From positions 1 through 13,231 of the forward strand of contig JBBSMS010000096.1 of the NCBI GenBank assembly GCA_038233055.1: 13,231 bases of DNA, given 5' to 3'. How positions within the stretch are numbered: position 1 is the stretch's first letter; every line of letters starts with the position of its first letter. The position numbers and the translations under genes are program-made. Below, piece by piece: positions 1 through 6,658 of this stretch. This DNA is from Salsipaludibacter sp038233055 (GTDB lineage: Bacteria; Actinomycetota; Nitriliruptoria; Nitriliruptorales; Nitriliruptoraceae). The notes below the pieces were generated by a model, which ran no database searches, was not told the origin of the DNA, and saw nothing but the letters and a program-made list of their open reading frames with translations.

Positions 1-755
1 ATCGGGTCGATGCAGTTGTTCGCGGCCGCCCAGCATGCGACCGACCTGCGCCACGTGGTGCTCAAGTCCTTCACGGCCGTCTACGGGTCACGCGCGTCCG
101 ACCCCGGGCTGTTCACCGAGTCCGCGCCGGTCGATCGGTCGCCTCGGGCTTCACGCGTGATGTCATCGACGTCGAGGGCTACGCCGCGTCGCTGGTGCGT
201 CGCCGCCCCGAGCTCGACCTCACCATGTTGCGGTTTGCGAACTTCGTCGGCGGGGTGGAGGACTCGGCGCTCTCGGGCTACTTCTCGCTGCCGATCGTGC
301 CGTCGGTGCTGGGCTTCGACCCGCGGTTGCAGTTCTGCTACGCCGATGACGCGGTCGAGGCCGTGACCCGCGCTGTCATGGATCCCCACCCCGGGCTCTA
401 CAACGTCGCCGGTCCGGGGACGGTCTACCTCAGCCAGGCGATCCGGCAGGCCGGGCGGGTGCGCCTGGCCCTCCCGTCGTCGCTCCTCAACTCGATCGCG
501 GGCCTGCTCAACCGCAGTGGTCGGGTGGACGTCCCGACGGACCAGTTGACCTTCCTGTTGTTCGGACGGGTGGTGGACACGTCGCGGTTGGCCGACGCGT
601 TCGACTGGACTCCGGCGCACACCACGCCGGACGCCTTCGACGCCTTCCTCGAACGCCGACGCCAACGGGGCGTCACCCGGCGGGACCTGCTGGCCCTGTC
701 CGGGCTGGTGGCCAGCCGGCTGCGCCAGCCCCGGCCACGACAGGACGCGTCGTGA
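1..755 (+). CDS. NAD-dependent epimerase/dehydratase (GalE2-like SDR), 5'-partial, apparently frameshifted
   Basis: Extended short-chain dehydrogenase/reductase-like protein; its 5' end lies outside the window. The first part reads in frame 1 (from position 1): it contains KSFTAVYG and DPGLFTESAPVDR, typical of the actinobacterial GalE2-like branch (M. tuberculosis Rv0501 type). From about 147 the homologous sequence continues in frame 3 with GFTRDVIDVEGY, then LTMLRFANFVGG, GFDPRLQF and YLSQAIRQAGR, ending at TGA 753-755. Both frames stay open, so the break lies between about 121 and 146; one missing base would restore a normal spacing of nine codons. It may be an assembly error or a real mutation. 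The site where extended SDRs carry YxxxK reads GFTRD, but relatives in this branch also lack the canonical motif there, so sugar epimerase activity is not assured. It lies 27 bases before the acyltransferase, its usual partner, and is probably cotranscribed with it. Family confidence is high; exact substrate unknown. Confidence 0.8.
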   Translation, partial: RVDAVVRGRPACDRPAPRGAQVLHGRLRVTRVRPRAVHRVRAGRSVASGFTRDVIDVEGYAASLVRRRPELDLTMLRFANFVGGVEDSALSGYFSLPIVPSVLGFDPRLQFCYADDAVEAVTRAVMDPHPGLYNVAGPGTVYLSQAIRQAGRVRLALPSSLLNSIAGLLNRSGRVDVPTDQLTFLLFGRVVDTSRLADAFDWTPAHTTPDAFDAFLERRRQRGVTRRDLLALSGLVASRLRQPRPRQDAS

Positions 756-782
756 CCCGCGTGGCGAGACGGGGAGCCGGCC

Positions 783-1907
783 ATGGCTGAGCCCACGACC
801 GAGCGACCCCGGTGCGGCGAGACGACCGCCGCCGGCACCCCCTGCCGCAACTACGCGGTCGACGACGGGCGCTGTCGCGTCCACGCACGCATGCACGCGG
901 CCACCGACGACAGTCCGGGTGACGGCGGGCCGCGACGTGCACCGCCCCAGCGAGACGCCCCGACGTCGACCGCCCGTGCCGGTGCCCCGGCCGCCTCGGC
1001 GAGCACCCCGGGCGGGTCGCGGACCGAGGCCACCTCGGTCCTGGACGCACTGGCCGAGGTGCTCGGCGACGGGCTGGGCGACCACCTCGAGCAGGTGGCC
1101 GAGTTCGTGCGCCGACGCTTCACCGGGGACTACGAGGTCGACCAGTACGGGCTCGACCCGCACCTGACCGACAACGTGCTGATGCCGTTGTGCCTCCCGC
1201 TGTACCGCCACTGGTGGCGGGTCGCGTCGCACGGTCGCGACCACCTGCCCGACGGCGGCGGACTGGTCGTGGCGAACCACGCCGGGACGTTGCCGGCCGA
1301 CGGCGTGATGCTGCACGTCGACCTGTGGGAGGCCACCGGTCGCCACCCGCGCGAACTTGGTGCAGACCTGGTGTTCGAGACGCCGTTCATCGGCCACTTC
1401 GCGCGCAAGTCCGGGGCCACCCGCGCCGGCAACGCCGATGCCGAGGACCTGTTGGCCAGGGGCGAACTGGTCGCGGTGTTCCCCGAGGGCTTCAAGGGGC
1501 TGGGCAAGCCGTTCTCGAACAGGTATGAGTTGGCGCGGTTCGGACGTGGCGGCTTCGTGGCGACGGCCCTGCGGGCCGACGCGCCGATCATCCCGACGGC
1601 GATCGTCGGGTCCGAGGAGATCTATCCCCTGATCTGGGACGCGCGCCAGGTCGCGAAGGCGCTCGGGTTGCCCTACTTCCCGATCGTGGCCCAGTTGCTC
1701 GCGGTCCCGTTCATCGGCCCGCTCGGGCTGTTGCCGTTGCCCAGCAAGTGGTCGATCACCTACGGCGACCCGATCGAGACCAGCGGGCTGGGTGCCGGGG
1801 CGGCCGACGACCCGATGGTCGTCTTCGACCTGGCGGACCAGGTGCGCGCCACGATCCAGCAGATGCTGACCACCATCGTGATGGGCCGCCAGACCGTGTT
1901 CTTCTAG
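783..1907 (+). CDS. Lysophospholipid-type acyltransferase (MGAT-like) with N-terminal Cys3His motif
   Basis: Protein of 374 residues. The C-terminal two thirds is a PlsC/MGAT-like acyltransferase, which moves an acyl chain from acyl-CoA or acyl-ACP to a lipid or glycolipid acceptor at the inner membrane face. Visible motifs are NHAGTLPAD with catalytic-type His166, a donor-site block VFETPFIGHFARKSGA, FPEG at 233-236, and RFGRGGF. The H-to-D spacing is longer than the HX4D of PlsC, as usual for the MGAT-like branch. The first 35 residues are different: Cys11, Cys21, Cys31 and His34 with regular spacing look like a small zinc-binding motif. A Pro/Ala/Thr-rich linker follows to about residue 80, then an amphipathic stretch and the FTGDYEVDQYG segment that precedes the domain in relatives. 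GGGGAG at 771-776 sits 6 bases before ATG 783. It follows the GalE2-like gene, as Rv0502 follows Rv0501 in M. tuberculosis. Acceptor unknown. Confidence 0.88.
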   Translation: MAEPTTERPRCGETTAAGTPCRNYAVDDGRCRVHARMHAATDDSPGDGGPRRAPPQRDAPTSTARAGAPAASASTPGGSRTEATSVLDALAEVLGDGLGDHLEQVAEFVRRRFTGDYEVDQYGLDPHLTDNVLMPLCLPLYRHWWRVASHGRDHLPDGGGLVVANHAGTLPADGVMLHVDLWEATGRHPRELGADLVFETPFIGHFARKSGATRAGNADAEDLLARGELVAVFPEGFKGLGKPFSNRYELARFGRGGFVATALRADAPIIPTAIVGSEEIYPLIWDARQVAKALGLPYFPIVAQLLAVPFIGPLGLLPLPSKWSITYGDPIETSGLGAGAADDPMVVFDLADQVRATIQQMLTTIVMGRQTVFF

Positions 1908-2084
1908 TGGTGGACATGATCGGACTCTCGGGATCGCCTGGCTCGTCCGGACCGCGCCTGCCCACGTCGCCACGCGCTCACGTGACCTCCGGCCACGCCA
2001 CGCGCGCTTGCTCCTCGGCAGGCACACCCCGGCCGTCGCCATCCGAACCTGCCGCCCGATCCTGCCCACCCGTGGATCTCGACG

Positions 2085-2092
2085 AGGAGGAG
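2085..2092 (+). promoter_or_regulatory. Ribosome binding site fixing the antiporter start
   Basis: AGGAGGAG at 2085-2092; its AGGAGG core lies 7 bases before GTG 2098. It decides for GTG 2098 over an upstream in-frame start near 2008, whose extra residues are Arg/Pro-rich and unlike any antiporter N-terminus. Confidence 0.7.
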
Positions 2093-2097
2093 CCGGC

Positions 2098-3729
2098 GTG
2101 CCGATCGAACTGACCGAGCAGTCCGTGGTGATCCTGCTGTTGGTCGCCGCCCTGGTGGCGATCGCGGTCAGCCGGCTGCGCCTGCCCTACACGATCGCCC
2201 TGACCATGGTCGGCCTGTTCCTGGGGTTCGGGAGCGGCTTCGTGGAGGTGGAGCTGACCGCGGAGCTGATCCTGCTGGCGTTCCTGCCGCCGTTGCTGTT
2301 CGAGGGTGCCATCAACATGGACCTCGACGACCTGCGCCAGCGCGCCCCGCAGGTCGGCGTGCTGGCCATCGGCGGCACGGTGGTCGCGACCGGGATCCTG
2401 GCCGGCGCTTTCCTGCTGCTGGGGTTCTCGAGCTCCGAGGCGTTCGTGCTGGCCGTGATCCTGGCGCCCACCGACCCGGTCAGCGTGCTGGCGATCTTCA
2501 AGGAGCAGGGCGTGGGGGTGGGCCTGCGCACCCTGCTCGAGGGCGAGTCGATCTTCAACGACGCGCTGGCGATCGTGTTGTTCCTGATCGCGGTGGAGTT
2601 CGCCTTCCCGGAGCCCGGCGTGACCCCACCGGGGTTGACCGGCGGGTTGTTCGAGTTCGGGACCGAGGTCGGGATCGGGGTCGGTGTGGGGCTGGTCGTG
2701 GGCTACGTGGCCCACCGGCTGATGGCCACGCTGGACGACCACCTGGTCGAGATCACCCTGTCCCTGGTGACCGCCTTCGGGGCCTACCTGGCCGCCGACG
2801 GACTGGGCGGCTCCGGGGTCATCGCGACGGTGGCCGCCGGACTGCTGATCGGCAACTACGGCACGTCGTTCGCCATGTCCGCGTCGTCCCGGCTCGCGCT
2901 CGACCAGTTCTGGGAGGTGGTGGCGTTCCTGGTGAACTCGGTCCTGTTCCTGCTGATCGGGCTGGAGTTCGAGGTCGCGTTGTTGGCTGACGGACCGACG
3001 CTGGTCGCCATCGGGCTCGCGATCGTGGCCGTGCTGGTCGGGCGGTTGGTGATCGCCTACGGGCTGCTGGCCCCCTTCGTCGGCGCGCACGGCACGATGA
3101 CGGTGCCGGCACGGTGGCGACCAGCGGTGTTCTGGGGTGGCCTGCGTGGGTCCATCCCGATCGCCCTGGCGTTGAGCCTGCCCAGCCGCGAGGTGGGCGG
3201 GATCAACGTGCTGGCGCTGGTGTTCGGGGTCGTGTTGTTCTCGTTGTTGGGCCAGGGCCTGACCTTCGGTCCGTTGCTGCGTCGACTCGGCCTGTCGTCG
3301 GTCGACCCCGAACAGCGCCGCTACGAGGAGGCCATGGCGACTTCGCTGGTGTTGCAGGCGACCCTGGCCGAGCTCGACCGGATGGAACGCGGGACCGAGT
3401 TCGACGGTCCGGCCAACCAGGCCCTGCGCACCGATGTCGAGGAACGCCTGGCCTCGACGAAGGAGGAGATGGCCGCGCTGACCCGCGACCTGGACTCCGT
3501 GCGCCGGGCTCGGCGCCAACGGCTGGCGCGACGGTTGGCGGTGGCCCAGAAGCGTGCCCTGACCGACGCCGGACGCCGGGGGGCGTTGTCCGACGAGACC
3601 GTCCGTGACCACGTCCGCCGGGTCGACGTCGCCCTGGCCGAGGGCGCCACCGCGCCCAGCATCGCCGCGGACTTCGAACCTGGCCTGTACGTCGACGACG
3701 AGGACACCCACGACGACGAGCCCGACTGA
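2098..3729 (+). CDS. Na+/H+ antiporter, CPA1/NhaP type
   Basis: Protein of 543 residues. Cation:proton antiporters of this family export Na+ (or K+) in exchange for H+ across the cytoplasmic membrane, for pH and salt homeostasis. The first 400 residues form about 12 hydrophobic helices. Family motifs are FLPPLLFEGAINM, APTDPV at 123-128, EGESIFND at 148-155 with the ion-binding pair Asn154-Asp155, and FWGGLRGSIPIALALSLP. The tail from about 400 to 543 is hydrophilic, rich in Glu, Arg and Ala with coiled-coil-like spacing, and ends in a very acidic segment (VDDEDTHDDEPD). The start is GTG 2098, chosen for the AGGAGG upstream and because the first helix begins directly after it. It lies 190 bases after the acyltransferase; that gap has no gene, and its only pairing I noticed is a weak 5-bp one (1921-1925 with 1945-1949). 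Its 3' end converges on minus-strand genes. The ion cannot be told from sequence. Confidence 0.92.
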   Translation: MPIELTEQSVVILLLVAALVAIAVSRLRLPYTIALTMVGLFLGFGSGFVEVELTAELILLAFLPPLLFEGAINMDLDDLRQRAPQVGVLAIGGTVVATGILAGAFLLLGFSSSEAFVLAVILAPTDPVSVLAIFKEQGVGVGLRTLLEGESIFNDALAIVLFLIAVEFAFPEPGVTPPGLTGGLFEFGTEVGIGVGVGLVVGYVAHRLMATLDDHLVEITLSLVTAFGAYLAADGLGGSGVIATVAAGLLIGNYGTSFAMSASSRLALDQFWEVVAFLVNSVLFLLIGLEFEVALLADGPTLVAIGLAIVAVLVGRLVIAYGLLAPFVGAHGTMTVPARWRPAVFWGGLRGSIPIALALSLPSREVGGINVLALVFGVVLFSLLGQGLTFGPLLRRLGLSSVDPEQRRYEEAMATSLVLQATLAELDRMERGTEFDGPANQALRTDVEERLASTKEEMAALTRDLDSVRRARRQRLARRLAVAQKRALTDAGRRGALSDETVRDHVRRVDVALAEGATAPSIAADFEPGLYVDDEDTHDDEPD

Positions 3730-3738
3730 CACGTCGAG

Positions 3739-3777
3739 TGTGCGGCCCGGCCCCGGAACGGGCGGCGGATCCGCACA
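3739..3777. terminator. GC-rich hairpin between convergent genes
   Basis: The arms TGTGCGG (3739-3745) and CCGCACA (3771-3777) are perfect 7-bp complements. Inside, CCCG (3752-3755) pairs with CGGG (3759-3762). The structure begins 9 bases after the antiporter stop and lies 45 bases beyond the stop of the small minus-strand gene, so it could end transcription from both sides. There is no clean T-run, as is common in high-GC actinobacteria, so function is inferred. Confidence 0.4.
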
Positions 3778-3822
3778 TGCGACGGGGTTGTTGCCGAGGG
3801 TGGCCGCGTGACGTCGAGCCTG

Positions 3823-3909
3823 TCAGGCGACCTGGAGGAGTTGCACGACCGCGGCGACCAGGATGACGAGGAACAGGACGACGAGGGCGACGGCGGTGCC
3901 GGTGCGCAT
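3823..3909 (-). CDS. Small single-helix membrane protein, 28 residues
   Basis: A short reading frame from ATG (3909-3907) to TGA (3825-3823). Residues 1-5 are MRTGT, with one positive charge. Residues 6-26 are almost only Val, Leu, Ala, Ile and Phe, enough for one transmembrane helix. The end carries two Gln and no charge. GGAGG (complement of 3916-3920) lies 6 bases before the ATG, one of the best ribosome binding sites in the window, which is the main reason to believe it is translated. It lies 94 bases downstream of the isomerase-like gene on the same strand and converges on the antiporter. Size and shape recall small membrane subunits such as KdpF or AcrZ, but I see no sequence match and assign no function. 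A chance frame is still possible. Confidence 0.6.
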   Translation of the reverse strand: MRTGTAVALVVLFLVILVAAVVQLLQVA

Positions 3910-3915
3910 CGAGGA

Positions 3916-3920
3916 CCTCC
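3916..3920 (-). promoter_or_regulatory. Ribosome binding site of the 28-residue protein
   Basis: On the minus strand this reads GGAGG followed by TCCTCG and ATG, a spacing of 6 bases. It supports translation of a frame too short to be judged by length alone. Confidence 0.55.
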
Positions 3921-3932
3921 GGGTCGGTTCGG

Positions 3933-3949
3933 TTCGGGCAATTCGGGCA
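3933..3949. repeat. Tandem 8-base repeat in the leader of the small gene
   Basis: TTCGGGCA occurs at 3933-3940 and again at 3942-3949, a 9-base period. Directly next to it (3949-3954, minus strand) is TACCAT, a -10-like hexamer that would place a transcript start about 30 bases before the small gene. No convincing -35 is visible. It could be an operator or chance. Confidence 0.3.
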
Positions 3950-4003
3950 TGGTACGTCGTGGGGCCTGGCGCCCCGGCGACGTCGTGGTCGGGCCCGGGG
4001 TGG

Positions 4004-4882
4004 TCAGACCCCGACGGTGGGCTGGTCGGCGTCGTCCTCGCCGGCGCCCGGCGCCACCACGACCCGGTCGGGGCGTCCCAACACGTCCTCGATGTCGCCG
4101 CCCTCCAGCAGTTCCAGGCACTTGAGCCGTTCCTGCTGCAGGTAGCCGACCAGCGCCGGGCGGTCGTCCAGGAACCGGCGGCAGTCCAGTTCGAGCGTGA
4201 TTGACGGCGACTCCTCCATCCGTCCCACGCGGTGGAGGAAGCCACCCAGCGGCAACAGTCCATGGCCCAGCGGGGCGTGGCTGTCGCGTCCCTGCCCCCG
4301 GTAGTCCGACACGTGCAGGTGCACGGCGGTGGCCGCCAGTGCCTCCCACGCGGCGTTGATGTCGACGCCGGCGACCCCGAAGTGGGAGGTGTCGAGCACG
4401 ACGTGCTGGAAGGGGTGGAGGTGTTCCGGTTCGGTGTAGCGATGGAACCGGACCGGTCGGCCCACGACCTTGACCGGGTAGAGGTTCTCGACCCCGATGA
4501 CGACGCCATGGTCCGCCGCCTCGTCGTCGCCGGCCCCCAGCAGCCACTCGTGGAAGTCGTTCTGCCACCGGAACGGCGGGTGCACGATCATCACGTCGGC
4601 GCCGACCGCCCCGGCCAGTTCCAACGACCGCCGCGCCTTGTCCACCAGGTCGGTCCCGTACACCCGCCTGGTCAGCAGCAGGAACGGCCCGTGCACCACC
4701 GGCACCGTCACCCCCTCGCGCGCGGCCGCCGACTCGACGGTCCCGGCCTGCTGGGTCGCGGGGTCCTGCGTCACCATCAGCTCGACGCCGTCGTAGCCGG
4801 CCTCGGCGATGACGCCCATGGCCCAGTCGACCGGTCGCGAGAACAGCGGACCGGTCGAGGCAAGGATGCGGGGAATGCTCAC
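4004..4882 (-). CDS. Sugar phosphate isomerase/epimerase-like TIM barrel protein (AP endonuclease family 2 fold)
   Basis: Protein of 292 residues of the xylose isomerase-like TIM barrel superfamily, whose members isomerise or epimerise sugars, or cut DNA at abasic sites (endonuclease IV), using divalent metals. Strand-end residues that usually bind metal or substrate are present in order: Glu in GYDGVELMV, His in VVHGPF, His in MIVHPPF, Glu in VIGVENLYPV, Asp and His in VLDTSHFG, His in VHLHVSDYRG, and Glu in ITLELD. The C-terminal 30 residues are acidic and probably disordered. GTG 4882 is preferred over GTG 4888 because AGGG lies 7 bases before 4882 but only about 1 base before 4888. It is divergent from the acyl-CoA ligase across a 240-base gap. 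A GGGGC/GCCCC hairpin at 3961-3975 lies downstream. An isomerase or hydrolase of a small sugar-like substrate is likelier than endonuclease IV; substrate unknown. Confidence 0.8.
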   Translation of the reverse strand: MSIPRILASTGPLFSRPVDWAMGVIAEAGYDGVELMVTQDPATQQAGTVESAAAREGVTVPVVHGPFLLLTRRVYGTDLVDKARRSLELAGAVGADVMIVHPPFRWQNDFHEWLLGAGDDEAADHGVVIGVENLYPVKVVGRPVRFHRYTEPEHLHPFQHVVLDTSHFGVAGVDINAAWEALAATAVHLHVSDYRGQGRDSHAPLGHGLLPLGGFLHRVGRMEESPSITLELDCRRFLDDRPALVGYLQQERLKCLELLEGGDIEDVLGRPDRVVVAPGAGEDDADQPTVGV

Positions 4883-5015
4883 GGCCACACCCTAGGAGAT
4901 TGCGGAATGATCCCGTTGCCCGGATCGGCTTCGCGGTCCGGACCGTCGGTGAACAGGCGACGACAGTCCGATGGATGCGGGACACGAGTCGGCCAGATCA
5001 CGTGGATCGTGGATG

Positions 5016-5021
5016 TAGGCT
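5016..5021 (+). promoter_or_regulatory. -10-like hexamer upstream of the ligase-MFS unit
   Basis: TAGGCT in the 240-base gap between the divergent isomerase-like and ligase genes fits the actinobacterial TAnnnT -10 pattern. I see no TTGACA-like -35 at 16-18 bases, and the leader to GTG 5123 would be about 95 bases. Weak evidence. Confidence 0.3.
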
Positions 5022-5112
5022 GCCGCGGGGGACACCTGCCCGCGGCCGTCGCCGTGCGCGCGCGCCGAAGTGCGACGGGACGCCCGCCGTCGGCGACGGG
5101 TCGCCCCGGACC

Positions 5113-5117
5113 GGAGG
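5113..5117 (+). promoter_or_regulatory. Ribosome binding site fixing the ligase start
   Basis: GGAGG lies 5 bases before GTG 5123 and only 2 before GTG 5120. It favours 5123 and rejects the long upstream in-frame extension, which would run antisense through the isomerase-like gene. Confidence 0.55.
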
Positions 5118-5122
5118 TCGTG

Positions 5123-6658
5123 GTGGAACAGTCACTGGGCTCGTCGCTGCTGGGCATCGAGGGCCGCCTGGTCGAGACGGCGGTGCGCACACCCGACCGT
5201 CCAGCGATCCTGTGGCAGGGCCGCACGCTGACGTACGGGGAGCTCGATCGGCGGGTCGACGCCGCGGCCGCCGACCTGCAGTCCGGCGGCATCGGGGTGG
5301 GGGACCGGGTCGCGATCCAGGTCGGCAATGTGCCGGCCTTCGTCGAGGCCTACTACGCCACCCAGCGCATCGGCGCCGTCGCCGTGCCCCTGTCGATCGC
5401 GCTGGCACCCGACGAGGTCGCCCACGCCCTGGCCGATTCCGGCGCCGGCCTGTTCGTGGTGGCGGGATCGGTCGCCGACGCCATGGTCGAGGTGGCCTTG
5501 GAACTCGACCTGGTCGTGATCGTGGCGGGTGACGAGGTCCCGGACGGGATCCGGCGCTGGGCCGACGTCGCCGCGGGCGACGCGAAACCGGCACCGGTGG
5601 AGGTGGGCGACGACGACCTCGCCGCGCTGGTCTACACCTCCGGCACGACCGGTCGGCCCCGTGGCGCGATGCTGACCCGCCGCAACCTGCGTGCCAACCA
5701 GGACCAGTCGTTGGCCGGACGCTTCCAGGTCACGGGCGAGGACGTGGCCCTGCTCGTGCTGCCGCTGTCGCACATCTACGCGCTCAACGTCGGGCTCGGC
5801 GCGTGTGTGCGGGTCGGCGGGACCGTCGTCCTGCAGGAACGCTTCGACCCGATCGGGTCGATCGAGGCCATCCAGCGCCACGGCGTGACCATCCTGCTGG
5901 GCGCACCGCCCATGTACGTCGCCTGGGACGCGCTGCCGACCCTTCCCGACGGCGCCTTCGCATCGGTCCGGATCGCGGTGTCCGGGGCGGCGCCGCTGTC
6001 GGTCCGCACCCTGGAGTCCTTCCGCGAGCGCACCGGCCTGGTGATCGAGGAGGGGTACGGGCTGACCGAGGCGTCACCGTCGGTGACCTCCAACACCATG
6101 GCCCCGGTCGCGCGCCCGGGCACTGTCGGCCACCCCCTGCCCGACGTCGAGATGCGCCTGGTGGAACTGGGTGGCGGGGCCGACCCCGGCGATGTCGCGC
6201 TTGGCGATCCGGGCGAGGTCTGGGTCCGTGGCCCCAACGTGTTCGCGGGCTACCACGGGGACGCCGCAGCCACCGCGGCGACGCTCACCGCCGACGGCTG
6301 GCTGCGCACCGGCGACATCGGCATCGCCGACGAGGACGGCTACCTGCGCCTGGTCGATCGCGACAGCGACCTGATCATCGTCAGTGGGTTCAACGTGTAC
6401 CCGCGCGAGGTCGAACGGGTGCTGGTGCCTCACGACGCGGTGCTCGAGTGCGCGGCCGTCGGCATCCCGCACCCGTACACCGGCGAGGCCGTCAAGGCGT
6501 TCGTGGTGACGGCCTCGGACGTGACCGAGGACGACCTGGTCACCTTCTGCAGGGCCCAGCTTGCGCGCTACAAGTGCCCACAGACCATCGAGTTCGTGTC
6601 GGCGCTGCCCCACACGGCGTCGGGCAAGGTCCGACGCGTCGCCCTGCGCGAGTCGTGA
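5123..6658 (+). CDS. Acyl-CoA ligase / AMP-dependent synthetase (long-chain fatty acid-CoA ligase type)
   Basis: Protein of 511 residues of the ANL adenylate-forming superfamily. It activates a carboxylic acid with ATP to an acyl-AMP and transfers the acyl group to CoA. All core motifs are present: the P-loop YTSGTTGRPRG from Tyr171, LPLSHIYAL, SGAAPLS, YGLTE at 312-316, GWLRTGD at 392-398, the hinge region DSDLIIVSGFNVYPREVE, and the C-terminal TASGKVRR with catalytic-type Lys502. Length is normal and the small C-terminal domain complete, so it looks functional. GTG 5123 is chosen for GGAGG at 5113-5117 and for the match of the N-terminus to the family. Its stop overlaps the start of the MFS gene (GTGA at 6655-6658), so the two are surely translated together. 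The motifs suggest a fatty acid or aryl acid substrate, but the acid-binding pocket cannot be read with confidence. Confidence 0.93.
   Translation: MEQSLGSSLLGIEGRLVETAVRTPDRPAILWQGRTLTYGELDRRVDAAAADLQSGGIGVGDRVAIQVGNVPAFVEAYYATQRIGAVAVPLSIALAPDEVAHALADSGAGLFVVAGSVADAMVEVALELDLVVIVAGDEVPDGIRRWADVAAGDAKPAPVEVGDDDLAALVYTSGTTGRPRGAMLTRRNLRANQDQSLAGRFQVTGEDVALLVLPLSHIYALNVGLGACVRVGGTVVLQERFDPIGSIEAIQRHGVTILLGAPPMYVAWDALPTLPDGAFASVRIAVSGAAPLSVRTLESFRERTGLVIEEGYGLTEASPSVTSNTMAPVARPGTVGHPLPDVEMRLVELGGGADPGDVALGDPGEVWVRGPNVFAGYHGDAAATAATLTADGWLRTGDIGIADEDGYLRLVDRDSDLIIVSGFNVYPREVERVLVPHDAVLECAAVGIPHPYTGEAVKAFVVTASDVTEDDLVTFCRAQLARYKCPQTIEFVSALPHTASGKVRRVALRES

Noticed and set aside
81..2069. 662-codon open frame on the minus strand across the epimerase and acyltransferase
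   Set aside because: Antisense shadow of GC-rich coding sequence; the product is Arg/Gln/Gly-rich without domain motifs, while the plus strand holds recognisable families.
1978..3732. 584-codon minus-strand open frame opposite the antiporter
   Set aside because: Gln/His/Asp-rich low-complexity product; exact antisense of a clear CPA1 antiporter.
3321..4985. 554-codon minus-strand frame overlapping the isomerase-like gene and the antiporter
   Set aside because: It is the wrong frame of the isomerase region plus antiporter antisense; the TIM-barrel motifs are in the 4004-4882 frame.
4232..5122. Long in-frame N-terminal extension of the acyl-CoA ligase
   Set aside because: It would run antisense through the isomerase-like gene and is unlike any ligase; GGAGG before GTG 5123 marks the true start.
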